DNA of 64,000 nucleotides from Macrotrachela quadricornifera (GCA_022393335.1 JAJEKB010010758.1:1-64000), one strand, 5' to 3'; shown: positions 45,039 to 57,258, counted from the first letter of the stretch. Program-made: numbers and translations. The notes: generated by a model not told the origin, from the sequence alone.

Positions 45039-47597
45039 GAATATTTGTAGTCAGTCTTTTTACACGTAAATCTTTAAGTTTAAGCTGAGAATTACGAGCT
45101 ATAAGTGACAGTTTATGTATCTCCATCTACGTACGACCAAGGAACGTAATGTAACAGTTGTCGCCAGATAGAGCAGAATTTTATTAAAGGTGGATAAGAG
45201 GAATAATTTATCGAAACGTTCTTTTGCGAAATCTAGTAAAGTAGAGGTGCTCAATTCAGGCAAAGTTTTTGAAAGACTAGAATAAAACTAGAGAGATCTT
45301 GGAAAAATTCGCTTGGAGCCATATTTCCGACTTATACAGCTGAGATAGAATTTTTTAACTTCACTATTCTCAATACCGAAAATCATTTTTCATCCTTAGT
45401 CAAATAATACATCCAAATGTTGTCAATCATCATTGAATAGTGATATTGTTTTCTTTTTCTGAGAATTTCGACTTAAGCTTAACTTGTATTTTATAAGAGA
45501 TCAGACCAATATGTAGACGTCAGGCTTACGGTCAGAAATGCGGAGATTTGATCATCATTTCTCTTAACTCCTAACTTTCAACAGCTCTACATTTAGTGGT
45601 GTAATTGACGGTGCAGCGAGGAGAAGGGACCGCCGTACTACCACGAATTTCAAAAAAAATTTTTCAAAACTCTCTAAGAAATTCTTGCTTTTTTCTGTGA
45701 AGCAGGATTCACGGTTGTTTTTGTAGATCAACGCTTATTCTCTTGAAAAAAAAGAAGAATCGTTCTCCGAATTTGAATCACAACTTTATGATACGGCCTC
45801 TCAGCATTTTTTTTAAATTTACTTTTCTTTTGCAATTACAGAAAGAAAGAAGGAAATCTCATAAGTGAGACAATTTTCATCTTAATTAGGAAGGAGCACT
45901 CTATTTCTTCTAATTAGAGAAAAGAATAATATATTGCAGTAGAAAGTTGAAAGTTTTCTAAGTAGTTATTCCACAACGCAAATGAATAATCTTGTGATGA
46001 CGATTCACTCTAACGCTAGATATTTTCTATAGTATTTACTTCTCGTTATAACCTACTGTGTTCTTGAATGTCAAATCGACAGTCAGTAAGAATTAGCCGT
46101 GTACCATTAGTTTTTCCGTTAGTATATATACCTTGTTAGTAATAATAAAAGCCATAAAAAACTTGCGCTTCAAAATTCAATTACAACGTGATTAACATAG
46201 TCTAAAAGATATGCTAACGAAGCGAAAAGGTTACGCTCAAGAAATCTTCTTCATACAATTTTGAAGTGTCAGATAGTATCTTGTTTTTGCACTACATTAC
46301 TCTGAAATTCAGCATCCTAAACTTCGGTAGAAAATGTGTATTTCAAAGGTGCTCACGGACTTTTGTATAATACGCGATGGAGTTAGTTAGGCGTAAGTTA
46401 ATTGTTCTATTTCGGAATTATAAAAAAAAAGGTTATTTACAATATTCGAAATATGGAAAGCGTTGACGAAAAATCGACAGTTTCCTCCCAATCGTAGAAT
46501 GAAATCTCAGTTTGATGAGAGCAAATAAATCTTAAGTTACTCTCTGTCATACTTTGGAACTAGCACCATATGTATAGATAAGCAATAGAAATAAAGAACC
46601 AAAAATAGTATTAATTGGAAATATTTTGGAAATCTGCCTTCTATGAACGAGGAGAAGCAAAAGAGTTTTACTGAAATTGTTACTTCTTGATGGTGGTGGT
46701 CTGTATATTCAGAAAAAAAGGACTCACAGACCTGACGAGCTGATACAATGAGATTTTGAGTACAAGAGGCTTGAAGTTAATCGCGTTGAGAGACATTAAG
46801 TAAGATAACGGTTGCCCAGTTTTTTTTATACCGAAAATGAGGTGAACATCTGCACACAGTCATTAAGACACAGGCATTACACTAAGACGAAATTTATATT
46901 TCTTTGCACAATTATTTATTACTTACAAAAAACAATTTTTCATTTCAACTGTTCCACTTCTTTAGTTTTTGAAATCTTTGCACTCTTGAAGAAAAAAATA
47001 AAATAATTCAATGTCTTTCATATTCCTCGTACTCGCTTCTCAGGTTTGTTTTTGCCGCCGTCTATCGTCGAAATGTGTTATTTTCTACGTATTTGCTATC
47101 TTGTCCGGTCAGCTGGTCGCCCCTCAAAGAAACAGAGACTCTTCTAAACTGACTAGCTAACGAACTAATATCTCAGTAGTCTCTTATCACTTTACTGTGT
47201 TGTGAAGAAGTAGGAAAAAAAGAGCAGTTGTGTCAAATAGTTGGAATAAGTCAGTAACAGGGAAGTTTTAAAACGCAGGTTTTCACAGGCTGAATCGAAC
47301 GGTCAATGAGACGAGTATGCAGATGTCTTTTCCTCACTATTTTAATCCTTTGGTTATGGGGTTTTCCTGCAAATAAAAAAGTTTTCACATGACAAAAAAC
47401 TTTAAGCAGGTTATATGAATTTGTGCTGATACTTCACGATGACGCTACGACTCTGATAGTGCAAGAGCATTCCTAAAAGCTGACTAAGCAATAGAACACT
47501 ACAGAATAATTCCACTTTATCGTATACTGAGACGGTCTACGATACAACACTCCAAGGAGATTAAGTAAGTTTAGCGTATGACTGTTGCCGTACACAC
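45039..47597. other. Intergenic, 2.6 kb without a recognisable gene
   Basis: No open frame above 75 codons, no domain, no clear repeat. May contain decayed elements I cannot identify. Confidence 0.45.
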
Positions 47598-47896
47598 TGT
47601 TGTGGTATTTGAGGCAATGCCTCATGGATAACCGCCCCCTAATTTAAGTATAAATACGTGCCGCCTCAGTAGCATTCTATACCGTAATGACCTTCTTAGG
47701 ACAGACAATTTTCGCTGATACCAAGAAATTCGATTTCTATAGAGAGTATAAAAGAAGAATATTAAAAAAATCGTTGACTAGGACAGAGTATAAAAAACTC
47801 TGCTGTGTTAAACTCTATTACAGTAGGAAAGTCATAATTGTAACAGAAGTAGCCTGAGCTAAAGCTCAGCCGGTATGTATACAGGCCCCGTAACCA
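47598..47896 (+). mobile_element. Possible solo LTR
   Basis: A 299-bp segment starting TGTTGTGG and ending AACCA, with a TATA box (TATAAATA, 47649-47656), a perfect hairpin TGAGGCAATGCCTCA near 47611, and a second TATAAA near 47788. The sequence is richer in GC and promoter-like motifs than its flanks. No target duplication, primer-binding site or second LTR was found, so this is tentative. Confidence 0.25.
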
Positions 47897-48001
47897 AACG
47901 GTTAATTAATTAGTTTATTATTTTAAATATCTATCTCAGAATACTTTTACATATGACCTCAATTCTTTACAAAGAAATTACATTTTTGTCTCAAACAGTC
48001 A

Positions 48002-49461
48002 TTAGTAGTTCATTCTTGGATGATAGTTTCTGGAACAATCACCAATACATAGAGGTGTATCACTACGAATATTATGCGATGCACAAAGGATGCATTTTCT
48101 TCGCGGCTGGTTTGCTTGTGATGTTTGTGAAATGAGCGCAAGAAAATGTCTAACAATTAGACGCAGAGGAGAATCTCTTGGCGATGGTCTTCCAGTAGTA
48201 GTTGATCTTTGTGGCCCATACTTTGTCAAAATTCCTCTAATTATTTCAAGCCGAAAATCTGATAGATGTAAGGAATTATTATTTTGCATTTTGTAAATTA
48301 CAAATGCATTATATGCTGCCATATCCAAAAGATGAAAAAAAAGATTTTTGTACCATTTTAAAGATTTTCTTACACATTCAGAAAATGACATCTGCATGTC
48401 AACATGATCTATTCCGCCCATCTTTTTAGTGTAGTCGATAATGCAGACAGGTTTTCGAATCTCTTCCAGTTTCTCGATCTATTTTATTTGAATTCTCATA
48501 TGCCGTTGAATGGATCTTTGAAAGCATATAGATTTCTCGTTTGTCCTGCCATTTGAGTGCAAGCAAAATATCTGTATGACAGTATTGACTGTCGCCCTTT
48601 TTCAATTTAGTTGTAAGAGCCAATAATCCATGTCTATTTTTACGAACTGTACCATATGCACCCGTTTTATTTCGATGTAAGAGCTCAAAAAGTGCTGGAG
48701 ACGTATACCAATTGTCAACATATAAATGGTGCCCCTTATTCAGATATAACTTAATATTCTGTAGTTGATCCTGTGTAAACGATGTAGTCGATGACGAATT
48801 TAGTTTCACAATCAACAAGCTGAAATAGTTTGATTCCAAATCGAGGACGCTTCGATGGAATATACTGCCTGAATCCAAGTCTCCCTTTCCATAGCATTAG
48901 GTTTTCATCGATACAAAGATTCTGTGTTGGATTTACACAATTTGCAAACTTTCGCTTGAATTCGTATATGATTGGCTTGATTTTTTCAAGTCGGTCACTA
49001 CCGGAGATATCCTCGTTATTTACAAAGTGCATATAGTGCAGAATGTCTTGAGAACGATTTCTTGTGAAATACTGACCGAAGATAGGTGTAGACAGCAATG
49101 GATCAGTACTTTAATAGTCTTGAATCCTACTTTTGTCAATAGGTCCAGTTAGACATATACTCACGTCCACCTGCTGGATTCTGTAAATAATAACGATTGG
49201 TTTCATCAACTATATGCTGCATTGTAACTGCATCAAAAAATAATTGAAAATAATCAAGCAGTGTTCCTTTGACGAGTGAAATCGTATTTTTTAAACCAGG
49301 TTTACCAATGAACTGCGATGTGATTGGGATGAAAGTTCCATAGTCCCATTGACGTTCTCCTGGAAGATCTTCCTCACCAGAATCAATAGATATACAATCA
49401 AAAGCTGCTAGAAGTTCATCTTCTGACGATAAGTCGGATTCAGAGTTATTTATAGTTTCCC
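48002..49461 (-). pseudogene. piggyBac transposase, frameshifted (P3), catalytic residues retained
   Basis: The N-terminal segment about 49137-49461 (SESDLSSEDELLAAFDC; KGTLLDYFQLFFDAVTMQHI) ends in stops. The next frame, 48751-49098, has the first catalytic Asp in LCIDENLMLWKGRLGFRQY. A shift near 48780 moves to 48426-48878 with the second Asp in LYVDNWYTSPALFELL. A third frame, 48002-48421, begins MGGIDHVDMQMSFSE, carrying the third catalytic Asp, and ends with a Cys/His-rich tail (CILCASHNIRSDTPLCIGDC). All three Asp are present, so only indels and stops disable it. It is a different subfamily from P1 and P2: TIR, palindrome and protein all differ. Confidence 0.82.
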
Positions 49462-49930
49462 CAATTTCTTACTCAGTCAAGAGTCGCTATCTTGAAGTCG
49501 CCATTGTGAAAATGTGTAAGGTTGCTTGTTGAAGTATACGATTATTATCCAAAGAGGAATATGTTCGCTTCATTCTTACTCTTGTCTTTTAGCGCTCATG
49601 CGATGGATATATATATATATATGCTACGATTCAGAAATATAAAGAACTTACTAGATTTTCTGCGTAAGACAGAACTGATTAGAACTTTACAGAACGATAG
49701 AAACTAAACAGAGAGTATTCAAGAGAACAGTAGATGGTCAATACCAACAAAAGAACGAAAAGAGTGATTGTGCTGGAATGCGCCAGAATGAGAGATGGTA
49801 TGTGTTATTATACAGAACGAAAGGAAGTGCATAGAGTATAGATGTGTAATATTAACGAGCAGAAAAGAAGAAAGTAGGGTTGTACTAGGGAGTTACTACT
49901 AGAAGCATCTTTCTCAAATAACTGCATTTA

Positions 49931-49946
49931 GACGCATATATGCGTC
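49931..49946. repeat. Perfect 16-bp subterminal palindrome of P3
   Basis: GACGCATATATGCGTC, 16 bases inside the TTAA. Unrelated in sequence to the P2 palindrome, but in the same position. Confidence 0.8.
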
Positions 49947-49966
49947 GCCGGAACTCAAAGGGTTAA

Positions 49967-51126
49967 ATTTTAGAATTTAGCTAGGATGTTTGTGAACGCC
50001 ATATTTAGCTGCTCACATTGGGCGTCAAATCAGTAAAAATGTTGTTAAATGATGTCTACAAGATCAAGGTGAAGTAGTGGTAAGCGAACGAATATACGCT
50101 AGTTTCTGAACAACTCTTCTGGATGAGCAGCTTCCATTAGATCTCTTCTCCTTCACGCAGATACTTAAAACAAAACTAAGCTCACTTTTCTTCTCCACTT
50201 TAACGTCCCTCTTTGCATCTATCTGTTTTTAATACTATGTATAATATAGTCGAGGATTCAAAATATAGGGCAGAAGATGAAAAAAAAGAAGAAGAATAAA
50301 CAATCCTCTTCTGTTAAGGACGCAATAACCATCTGTTTTGCCTATCTGTCATTTCATTGCTACTAAGAAGTTGGTGACAATCAAAACTTCGATCAAACTT
50401 TTCTGGAGTTTTTAAATTTTGACTAGTTGTTTCTACAATTGTGCTTATAACTCAGTTAAAATTATGTGAGTTACATTACAACAGACAAAATCTGACTCAC
50501 TTGAGTTTGGGGTCTTTTCGATGTACACGAGACAAGTCGTCTCATGCTTGTTTTGTTTTTTTGAAAAATATTGATACATCTCGACAACTGCAGCCAAGAC
50601 TCGGATAAAGCTTTCCAAATTTCGAGTTACGATACTGAAGCCGCTATAATTCTGCAAAGAAGCTCTGTTTGTCAAAAATAACTGGAAGTATTTTGTATAG
50701 TATATATGTTGAAGATTTCAATCAGACCGGACAAAGTTTGTGGGAGCTCACATGGTCCGACCACATTTTCAATAATGCGATTTCTTAGAGAGAGAAATAG
50801 AGAAAGCGAGAGCATTGTTTTTGAGTACTTTCTGTGAAACCGTGGCACTTTGTTAGAAACACGGCAGAATTTCGAATGAAAAATTTTGGGGAGACTAAAC
50901 TCTCATGAACTGCAAGTTTTTCGGTGAGCATAAACGCGAGCAATGAATCGATTCACATGTAATTATAACTAACTTGTTTTGATTTGTCAACAGGCGTGCG
51001 AACAAAGGCTCTGTGAAAGTGCGAAACGTGGCATTTGAAAGCCAATTCGTCTTCTACAAAGTTAGTGTCTCTATTGAAAAATAGAAAGTTTAGATTAAAG
51101 AGAGTGGTTATGTCCTTAACCCAATT
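49967..51126. other. Intergenic, no gene seen
   Basis: AT-rich; the longest frames are 76 and 90 codons without recognised domains. Nothing supported. Confidence 0.4.
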
Positions 51127-51222
51127 TGCGCTACCCGACACTTGCGCTACCTGCGACATAACGGCTGCGCGGTTATATGCGGGGTAGCGTAAATGTCGGT
51201 AGTGCAAGTGTCGGGTAGCGCA
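51127..51222. repeat. Structured repeat: 16-bp units in inverted arrays
   Basis: Perfect 19-bp arms (TGCGCTACCCGACACTTGC at 51127-51145 and its inverse at 51204-51222). Inside, GCGACATAAC faces GTTATATGC and GCTACC faces GGTAGC, so nearly the whole 96 nt can fold. Each arm is built from ~16-bp tandem units near GGTAGCGCAARTGTCG. It is locally GC-rich. It could be a tiny MITE or a pair of MULE-type terminal arrays brought together. Confidence 0.75.
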
Positions 51223-52897
51223 CATGTCGATGAACCCAAATAAAAGGGAGAAGGGAAGAAAGCAAAACTTTGACTAAAGCTTAAAGGAGCAGAAATCGAT
51301 CTTTCATTAGGGTGCGTTTTAGCGTGACTAAAATAAATGATTAAAATTTTAAATTACAGTCGAGACTGTTTGGATACTGTACAGAAAAACACTGACGTAT
51401 GTTTATGAACACACCCATAGGGCTAGAGCTAGATGATGGTAATTTTATCCGATTCTGTCAGTTTTTTTTTGTTTCGTTGTTAGTTACACTATTACTTTGT
51501 AATCAAAGAAAGGATATTTTCAAGGGTCAGGTCAAAACCGAGAACCTCGGCGTGGACACGTATTACATGATGGTGTTCATCGTATTTTCGGGGACAGGCG
51601 CCGTTGTTTTCTTTTTAGTCCGTGACACAGTTAGAGAATCTGTCTCGAATGTACGACTCACCTGTCGCCTTGCCGCACCATTTACGAGCCACAGCTTTTT
51701 CTGATATAGCGTTGGACGCTGGATTCAATAGTGGGAGTTAAAGTTCTCTAAAGACTGTGCTGAACAGATCTTAAAACGTCTGAATAAATGTTAGTACAAG
51801 CTCGATTTTTGTTTTGTTTCAAAGGGGAAATCAAAATCGATTAAGAACTTTGTTACATGTGATAGAACAGCAAATTTTTTCAGCTCCCTAAAAATTAGTT
51901 TTAAAATGAGATATGCCGCAAATGTTTAGGAAATTTTTTTGACAAGTTAGGACCACGATTTGAAACGTGTAGGACCTAGAACTCGGGAGCAAACAATTGG
52001 GTTTTAAAAATATGTGCACCGTATATTCTCTGAGAAAAGTTACAAAAAACTTGTACAACTTTTCTTTAACAAGCAATATGTGAGGCTTACTGTCTTTCGA
52101 CTTCATCCATAGAGTATGTTCGTTAAAAAGAGGGAAGAATGCGCGAAAATTTGAGAAAAAACAATTTTCCTGAGGTAATGAAATAAAGAGGATGAGTTAG
52201 TAGAAAGGGTGGCTAAATGATGGTTAATTTGCATCGAACGTTCTCTGAGCATACACACTAAATTATTGCCTCATTTCTAGAATCCTGTTGAATTCTGAGA
52301 CGAAATCTATATATAGTTAGGCACAAAAGAAAGATATTCTGACAAAACCTGACAAAATTATTCGTTTCAGACCGAAGCGAAAGTTAAAAAGGCGCTACCC
52401 CATGAAATATGTTTTTGCTGGAAATAAAGAAAAAGACACCTCGTTTGCCAGTGTATCAGCCTATCAAGCTATACCAGCAGATACCAGATTCGTGACCGGC
52501 ACTCGATTCGGCTCCATAACTTAGCCTATGTGGATATATCCACTTTTTTTTCAACTACCCTAACGAACAAGAAAACAAACAGTTTTTATTGCATGTGTTG
52601 TAACATCTGCTATCTGTAAAAAATAAAAAAGTCTTATGGCTAGAATCGACTTTACTTTAAAGAAAATTATGTTTTTGTCCTTTCAAAAAAGAAAGAAAAA
52701 GAAAAGGTTGTCATAAATAATGTTTGGTATATGTGAGTGACGATGACGATGTATGCAATGTACACTAAGAAAGGTAGATAAGGTAGGCCAAAGGTTTTCG
52801 CCTGGTAACGGTATATCGCTACCTGTTTTTTTACGTGAGCATCAAGGGTCAGGAGAAGCTGTCACCTGAAATTCTGTTGATGCAGATTGAAATCATA
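51223..52897. other. Intergenic, no gene seen
   Basis: One 101-codon plus-strand frame (51399-51704) has two hydrophobic stretches but no other support. No repeat recognised. Confidence 0.4.
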
Positions 52898-53474
52898 GTT
52901 GGCTAACTCCATTTGAAGCATACCATCAATACATCGACCTATCGCGTTCCCTTTGAAAACCACATTTCCTGATGCAATTTTGTACACTGTTTTCAATAGT
53001 GAAAACCGTAGCTCTCTAGTTGATGCGGAGAAAAATTATTAAATATCTACTAGACTCAGTTTTCAAAAAAAACTCTAGAGTCCCAATAAACTTTAACAGA
53101 GTTTTGGGTTTAATGGTGGATAGAGTATTCAATTTGCTTCAAAATGAGATGTTTCGCAAGTTTTTGTGACTTTTCTGTGAAAAGTAATATAGAAAATACT
53201 TTGATTGCATAACATTTCATTTTTAAAGCAAACTTATTACTCTATCCACGATGAACTCAAAACTTGGTCAAAATATTTTGGGATCTTGGAGCGTTTCTAA
53301 AAAAAACGGGTTTTTGGGACTTTTCATAACTTTTTTTTCTCCACCAGTTAGAGACCTGTGATTTTCACCGTTAGAATTGGCGTGCAAAACTGCATCAGAA
53401 AAAAGGTAGTTTTCAAGCTATACACACTAGGTCGAGTATAATGTGGTAGATTTCAAATGCATTTAGCCAGTAAT
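52898..53474. repeat. F2-family inverted-repeat element, copy b
   Basis: Arms 52898-53150 and 53225-53474 are imperfect inverted copies (TTGGCTAACTCCATTTGAAG; CTGATGCAATTTTGTACAC; GTGAAAACCGTAGCTCTCTA; GTGGATAGAGTATTCAATTT, each with its inverse). Core about 75 bp, so it can form one long hairpin. No coding capacity. It lies about 150 bp from the 3' end of the TPR gene. Confidence 0.65.
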
Positions 53475-53618
53475 GATGTGCTGGTAAGTACACACCATAT
53501 ACACGATACCGCGATATGTGTCAGAATCCATTTTCGAATCAGCACTTTGATCAGTTTATTGTTATCATCTGTGCATACATACAAGTAAAATCCGTACAAT
53601 ATGTTTAGTCTCAGCAGT

Positions 53619-55653
53619 TTAACTCTCTACCTTCTCACATGCACAGGCCGTCTTATTAGAAGCCGGCAATACTCTCCTACAGAAACAACTGGATTCGATC
53701 GAGATATCCGCTACTGCCAACGCTAGCTTCAGCTGTTGACCCACAATCTTCGCTTCTGCATCTCTACCCAATTTGACCAGACATTCATGAAAACCATGTA
53801 GTGCCCAAACATTGTTTGGATGATGATAAGCTCGAGGTAATGAATCGTCGAAACCTAGATCTGCTGAGTAGACTTGAACTGCTTCCTCGATGTTCCCTTG
53901 TTCTAATTGTAATGCGGCATAAGCGTGTCGAGGAGGCTAAAATATATAAGAAGGACTCACAAGGACGAAGCGATAAAGCGGACTATGAGCAGTCGAATTA
54001 AGAAGGAATAGCAGAAAAATACCGCCTTCTGGTGGACGTCCGTGAGAGATAACTTACTTGCATCCATCCCCATGGTTCAACGTATACCAACGCATCGGAC
54101 CGTCGAATACTCTCTCGCAGATGATCAAAGGCGACCGAAAAGTTTCCACGTCGATATTCCAATTCACCTGCTAACATTGCTTCTCCAACTTTGAGAATAT
54201 CGGTGATCTTGTTAGGATACATTAATCGACTTTCCGGTACTTTTGCGAGATGTTCGACAAACAATCGTTGTTCTTCTGCCGCTTCATCTAATCGATCCGT
54301 CAAAGCAAAAGCAATTCCTCGAGCATAATGAAGTGAAGTCGTAGTGACGATGAAGAATTCCCGGTCTTCTGGAAAAGATAAGTTAAGGATCTCATCCCAT
54401 TTACCGAACCGTATTAAAGCGTGATGTTTGACTGTCTTGAAACCTTCCAACCAGTCTATCAACGGAGGACTTTCCACTCGAAGTACTCGATCTGGTAAGT
54501 TTGCTTCGAATCGATCGATCGTTTCGATGGCATACCGATACTGACCGCTGAACATTGCCGCGTAGATAATAACCTGATAGTTGTGTAATCGATAAAATGT
54601 GTAGTAATCACTATCGCTTGCTCTTTTAAGATACTTCTCATCGCCTACTATTGCTTCCAAATTCGAAGCTATGGCTCTTCGCCAATCGCCGACCAGCAGG
54701 TCAATATGTGAAGGCATGTGGTTCAGATGACCGGCATCGGGTATTAACCCTCGTAATCGATCCGCAACGGGTAAAGCGACTTCAGGTATAGGTGACATTT
54801 CCATGAGATGGATATAGAGATGTAATATAAGTGGATGAGATAGGGACTTTGGATCCAGCATCGCATTTTCAAGTACGAGTTTGATTTGAGCCGTCTTGCT
54901 CTCTTTTCGAGGTGTTCCAGTTTTGATATCCCACAATTGCCAAGGGGCTTGATTCATTCTACTATCCGCATACAGTGCCGCAATATCCAGATCATCTCGA
55001 TATTTCTCGTACACCTTCTCAGTAGCGTCTGCATAAGCCGTTCCCCATTCCTTGTACTTCCCATCATTGACCTTTGGGAATCGATACGTCAGAGCTTCGG
55101 CTAGAGCTTTCTCCAGAGGATCAGTAGCGAGCTCAACAGCTTTATGAGAAGCGACATGACATTTATGCAACGAATTCTTTCCATCCACTTCATCAAATAA
55201 TTCCCACGGTTTGTTATAGTTCGGTCCAAGAGCGTATGCATAACCCCAATATGCCATTGCATTGGTGGGATCAGCCAGAATTGACTGCTCGAAACATCGT
55301 ACGGCTTCATCGTGGCAAAATCCATATGACCATGTTAGGCCACGATTGAACCATTCTTGAGAGTTTGATTTGGTTGTGTTGACCTTTCGACCAAAGGTGC
55401 CAAGGTTGTAGTATGGTTCAGAGGGTGAGATGGATTTGGTTGAAGACGAGATGAGGAGTGAGTATGATGAGCTGGAGTCGTCGGCCTCCATGGCGTAGGA
55501 ATGATAACGATAGAAGGCTGACTGGAAATCACGTGTAGAGAGCGAGAGTTGAGCGGATGGCAACACTTGAAGAAGTCTAAGGACAAAAGAGTGATAGCTG
55601 AAGAAATCTTGTGAGTCTGATAGATGTAAAGGGTGACTCAGAGTAAATTGCAC
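53619..55653 (-). CDS. TPR-repeat protein, bacterial-type family (two exons)
   Basis: Exon 54058-55653 and exon 53619-53936, joined across a 121-nt GTAAGT...TTTTAG intron in phase 0 (VEPWGWMQ to PPRHAYAALQ), give 637 residues. At least four TPR-like helix pairs are visible: WFNRGLTWSYGFCHDEAVRC (101-120) then ILADPTNAMAYWGYAYAL; DAGHLNHMPSHIDLLVGDWR (307-326); FSGQYRYAIETIDRF; and the last exon's HAYAALQLEQGNIEEAVQVY. The HMPSHID motif is characteristic of a TPR family common in bacteria. Probably a scaffold protein; substrate unknown. No membrane segment. The first ~10 residues are encoded by the inverted repeat of F1 copy c (55628 onward), so MEADDSSSSYSL at 55491 (583 residues) is the likelier ancestral start. 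A bacterial origin is possible but unproven. Confidence 0.88.
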
Positions 55654-57030
55654 TTTTTGTTCTGTCTATAGCTCCGTCAAATTCCACCTTATTGAACCAA
55701 ATTTTTTTCAAAAAGATAACAAAACTCAGTGAAAATAATTTTCTTTAAGTGAAGTGCAGCGGCGTTATGAGAGAGCAAAGTACACCCGGTCAAAGTTGCA
55801 ACTTTCTCAGACACATTTTGTGGAACTCACATATGAAAAATGTGAGTGTAAGTTTTAAGTCGAAGTTTTGCGGCTCCCCCCCCCCCCCCCCCCCTTACAG
55901 ACATCCTTAGCAACCAAGGTCAAAAGACAGTTTCCATAGCAACCGCGGTCAAAGGTCATTTAGTACAAATTTTCCTTAGCAACGCTTCCTGTCCGTCACA
56001 GATATGACAGACGTGGCTATATTTTTTCGAAGAAAAAGAGTGAATGTAAATTTTAAGTCGAGACTTCTCGAGCTCTCCCCTTACAGACCAGCTCCAATTA
56101 CAGACAGGTCTTCATTGCAGATATCTCTATCAAAAATACCTCCCCATTGCAGCAGACACGACGCAATAAATGATTCCTGTGTTTTATCATCGTTCTCTTC
56201 CATCTTAAAGCTTTGCTGTAAATATATATCTATCAATGTAGAGCACTAACATTATGAAAAATTTACAGTAACACAGCTCCTAACTTATATGAATATGTGA
56301 GTTCCACATTTTAGCCCTAAAAGGGCTGCGCTGACAAGCTTTTTTATAATCTTCTTATTCTGTTCAGCAGTCACGCTTATATCAAAACTTTTCTCTTGGA
56401 CAGTTTCCAGTGAAAGAAAGTGCACTCTTTTAGATGTACTAAGAAAAAAAAAGTTTAAAAACAACTGTGCCGAGGTTAAAACAGGATTCCTTCAGAAAAT
56501 GACAAAAAAACGCGTTATTTCTCGTTGTTTCGTGAATAAAAACATTCCACGGTGCCCTAATTACTTTCAAAATAATCTGTAACATGTAACTGAGAGTCTG
56601 ATCTTGATATCAAAAAAAGAGAATGATAAAAACGGGAGTAGCATTGATTTTCGCAAAGTGAGCAAAAAACGTGAATCCCAAACACTGTTTTTTTCAGAAA
56701 CGTCGGAAAACAAAAGCATTTTTGCGCTTTTAAATGCTGCTCGAAAAACTATATCTAATATAGTTTTAAATCTCATGCTCTTTCGAATTGTTATTGCAGA
56801 TTTTTAATAATGCGTCATGAAGTCTTAGAAGTTCAAAAAACCAGAAATACCGCTGAGTAAGTTGCAACTTTGATCGAGTGTACTTTGCACTCCACTTTAA
56901 GAAAATTGTGTTCACTAAGTTCTGTAAAGACATGAATGGCAAATCTTTTGAAAAAAAAGATTTGGGTCGATAAGGTAAAATGTGACGGAGGTATAGACAG
57001 AACAAAAAAGTGTAATTTATTGTAGGACAG
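55628..57030. mobile_element. F1-family TIR element, copy c
   Basis: Left arm about 55628-55830 and right arm about 56845-57030 are inverted copies (TGTTCTGTCTATAGCTCCGT; AAAGTTGCAACTTT; AGTGAAGTGCAGCGG against its mirror AGTGGAGTGCAAAGT). The core shares blocks with copy d (cgcgtt...cattgattttcgc order). It also holds unrelated sequence at about 55870-56330, including the poly-C tract. It overlaps the 5' end of the TPR gene. Confidence 0.65.
55876..55894. repeat. Poly-C tract (19 C)
   Basis: Uninterrupted run of 19 C on the plus strand inside F1 copy c. The only other long G/C runs are the two 17-G runs at the assembly gap. Confidence 0.9.
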
Positions 57031-57258
57031 ACTTTAGTACAGCAGTCTTTCTTTTTCTTGTGTTTTGTTTACATAATTCACCTTTGTTTACAAGCAGGAT
57101 TAAGAAAGGTGTGAGTAAGGGCATAAGGCAGAGGAGGAGAAAGCGATAGAACCTGATAGTTAGACACTTGTCAGATTCAGAATAAAAAGCAAAAAGCAAA
57201 TTTTCTCTATTAACTGCCATCTCGTTAGGGAAATTTCCATTGCGCTAAATCACATTTT

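Larger units (their letters stand above)
47990..49966 (-). mobile_element. piggyBac element P3 (right end intact, left end not found)
   Basis: The right end is TTAA at 49963-49966. Read inward it gives TTAACCCTTTGAGTTCCGGC, then a perfect palindrome at 49931-49946. The transposase remains lie at 48002-49461. I could not find a matching TTAACCC end to the left; the nearest TTAA (47899-47902) lacks the TIR. The left end is degraded or deleted. Confidence 0.75.

Noticed and set aside
47887..47910. TTAA sites near 47899 as the left end of piggyBac P3
   Set aside because: No TTAACCC-type TIR or palindrome follows them; TTAA alone is common in this AT-rich sequence.
49604..49622. TA dinucleotide run inside P3
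   Set aside because: Short simple repeat, expected in AT-rich DNA.
51399..51704. 101-codon plus-strand frame with hydrophobic stretches
   Set aside because: No conserved motif, no introns or promoter context; length is near what chance gives over 64 kb.
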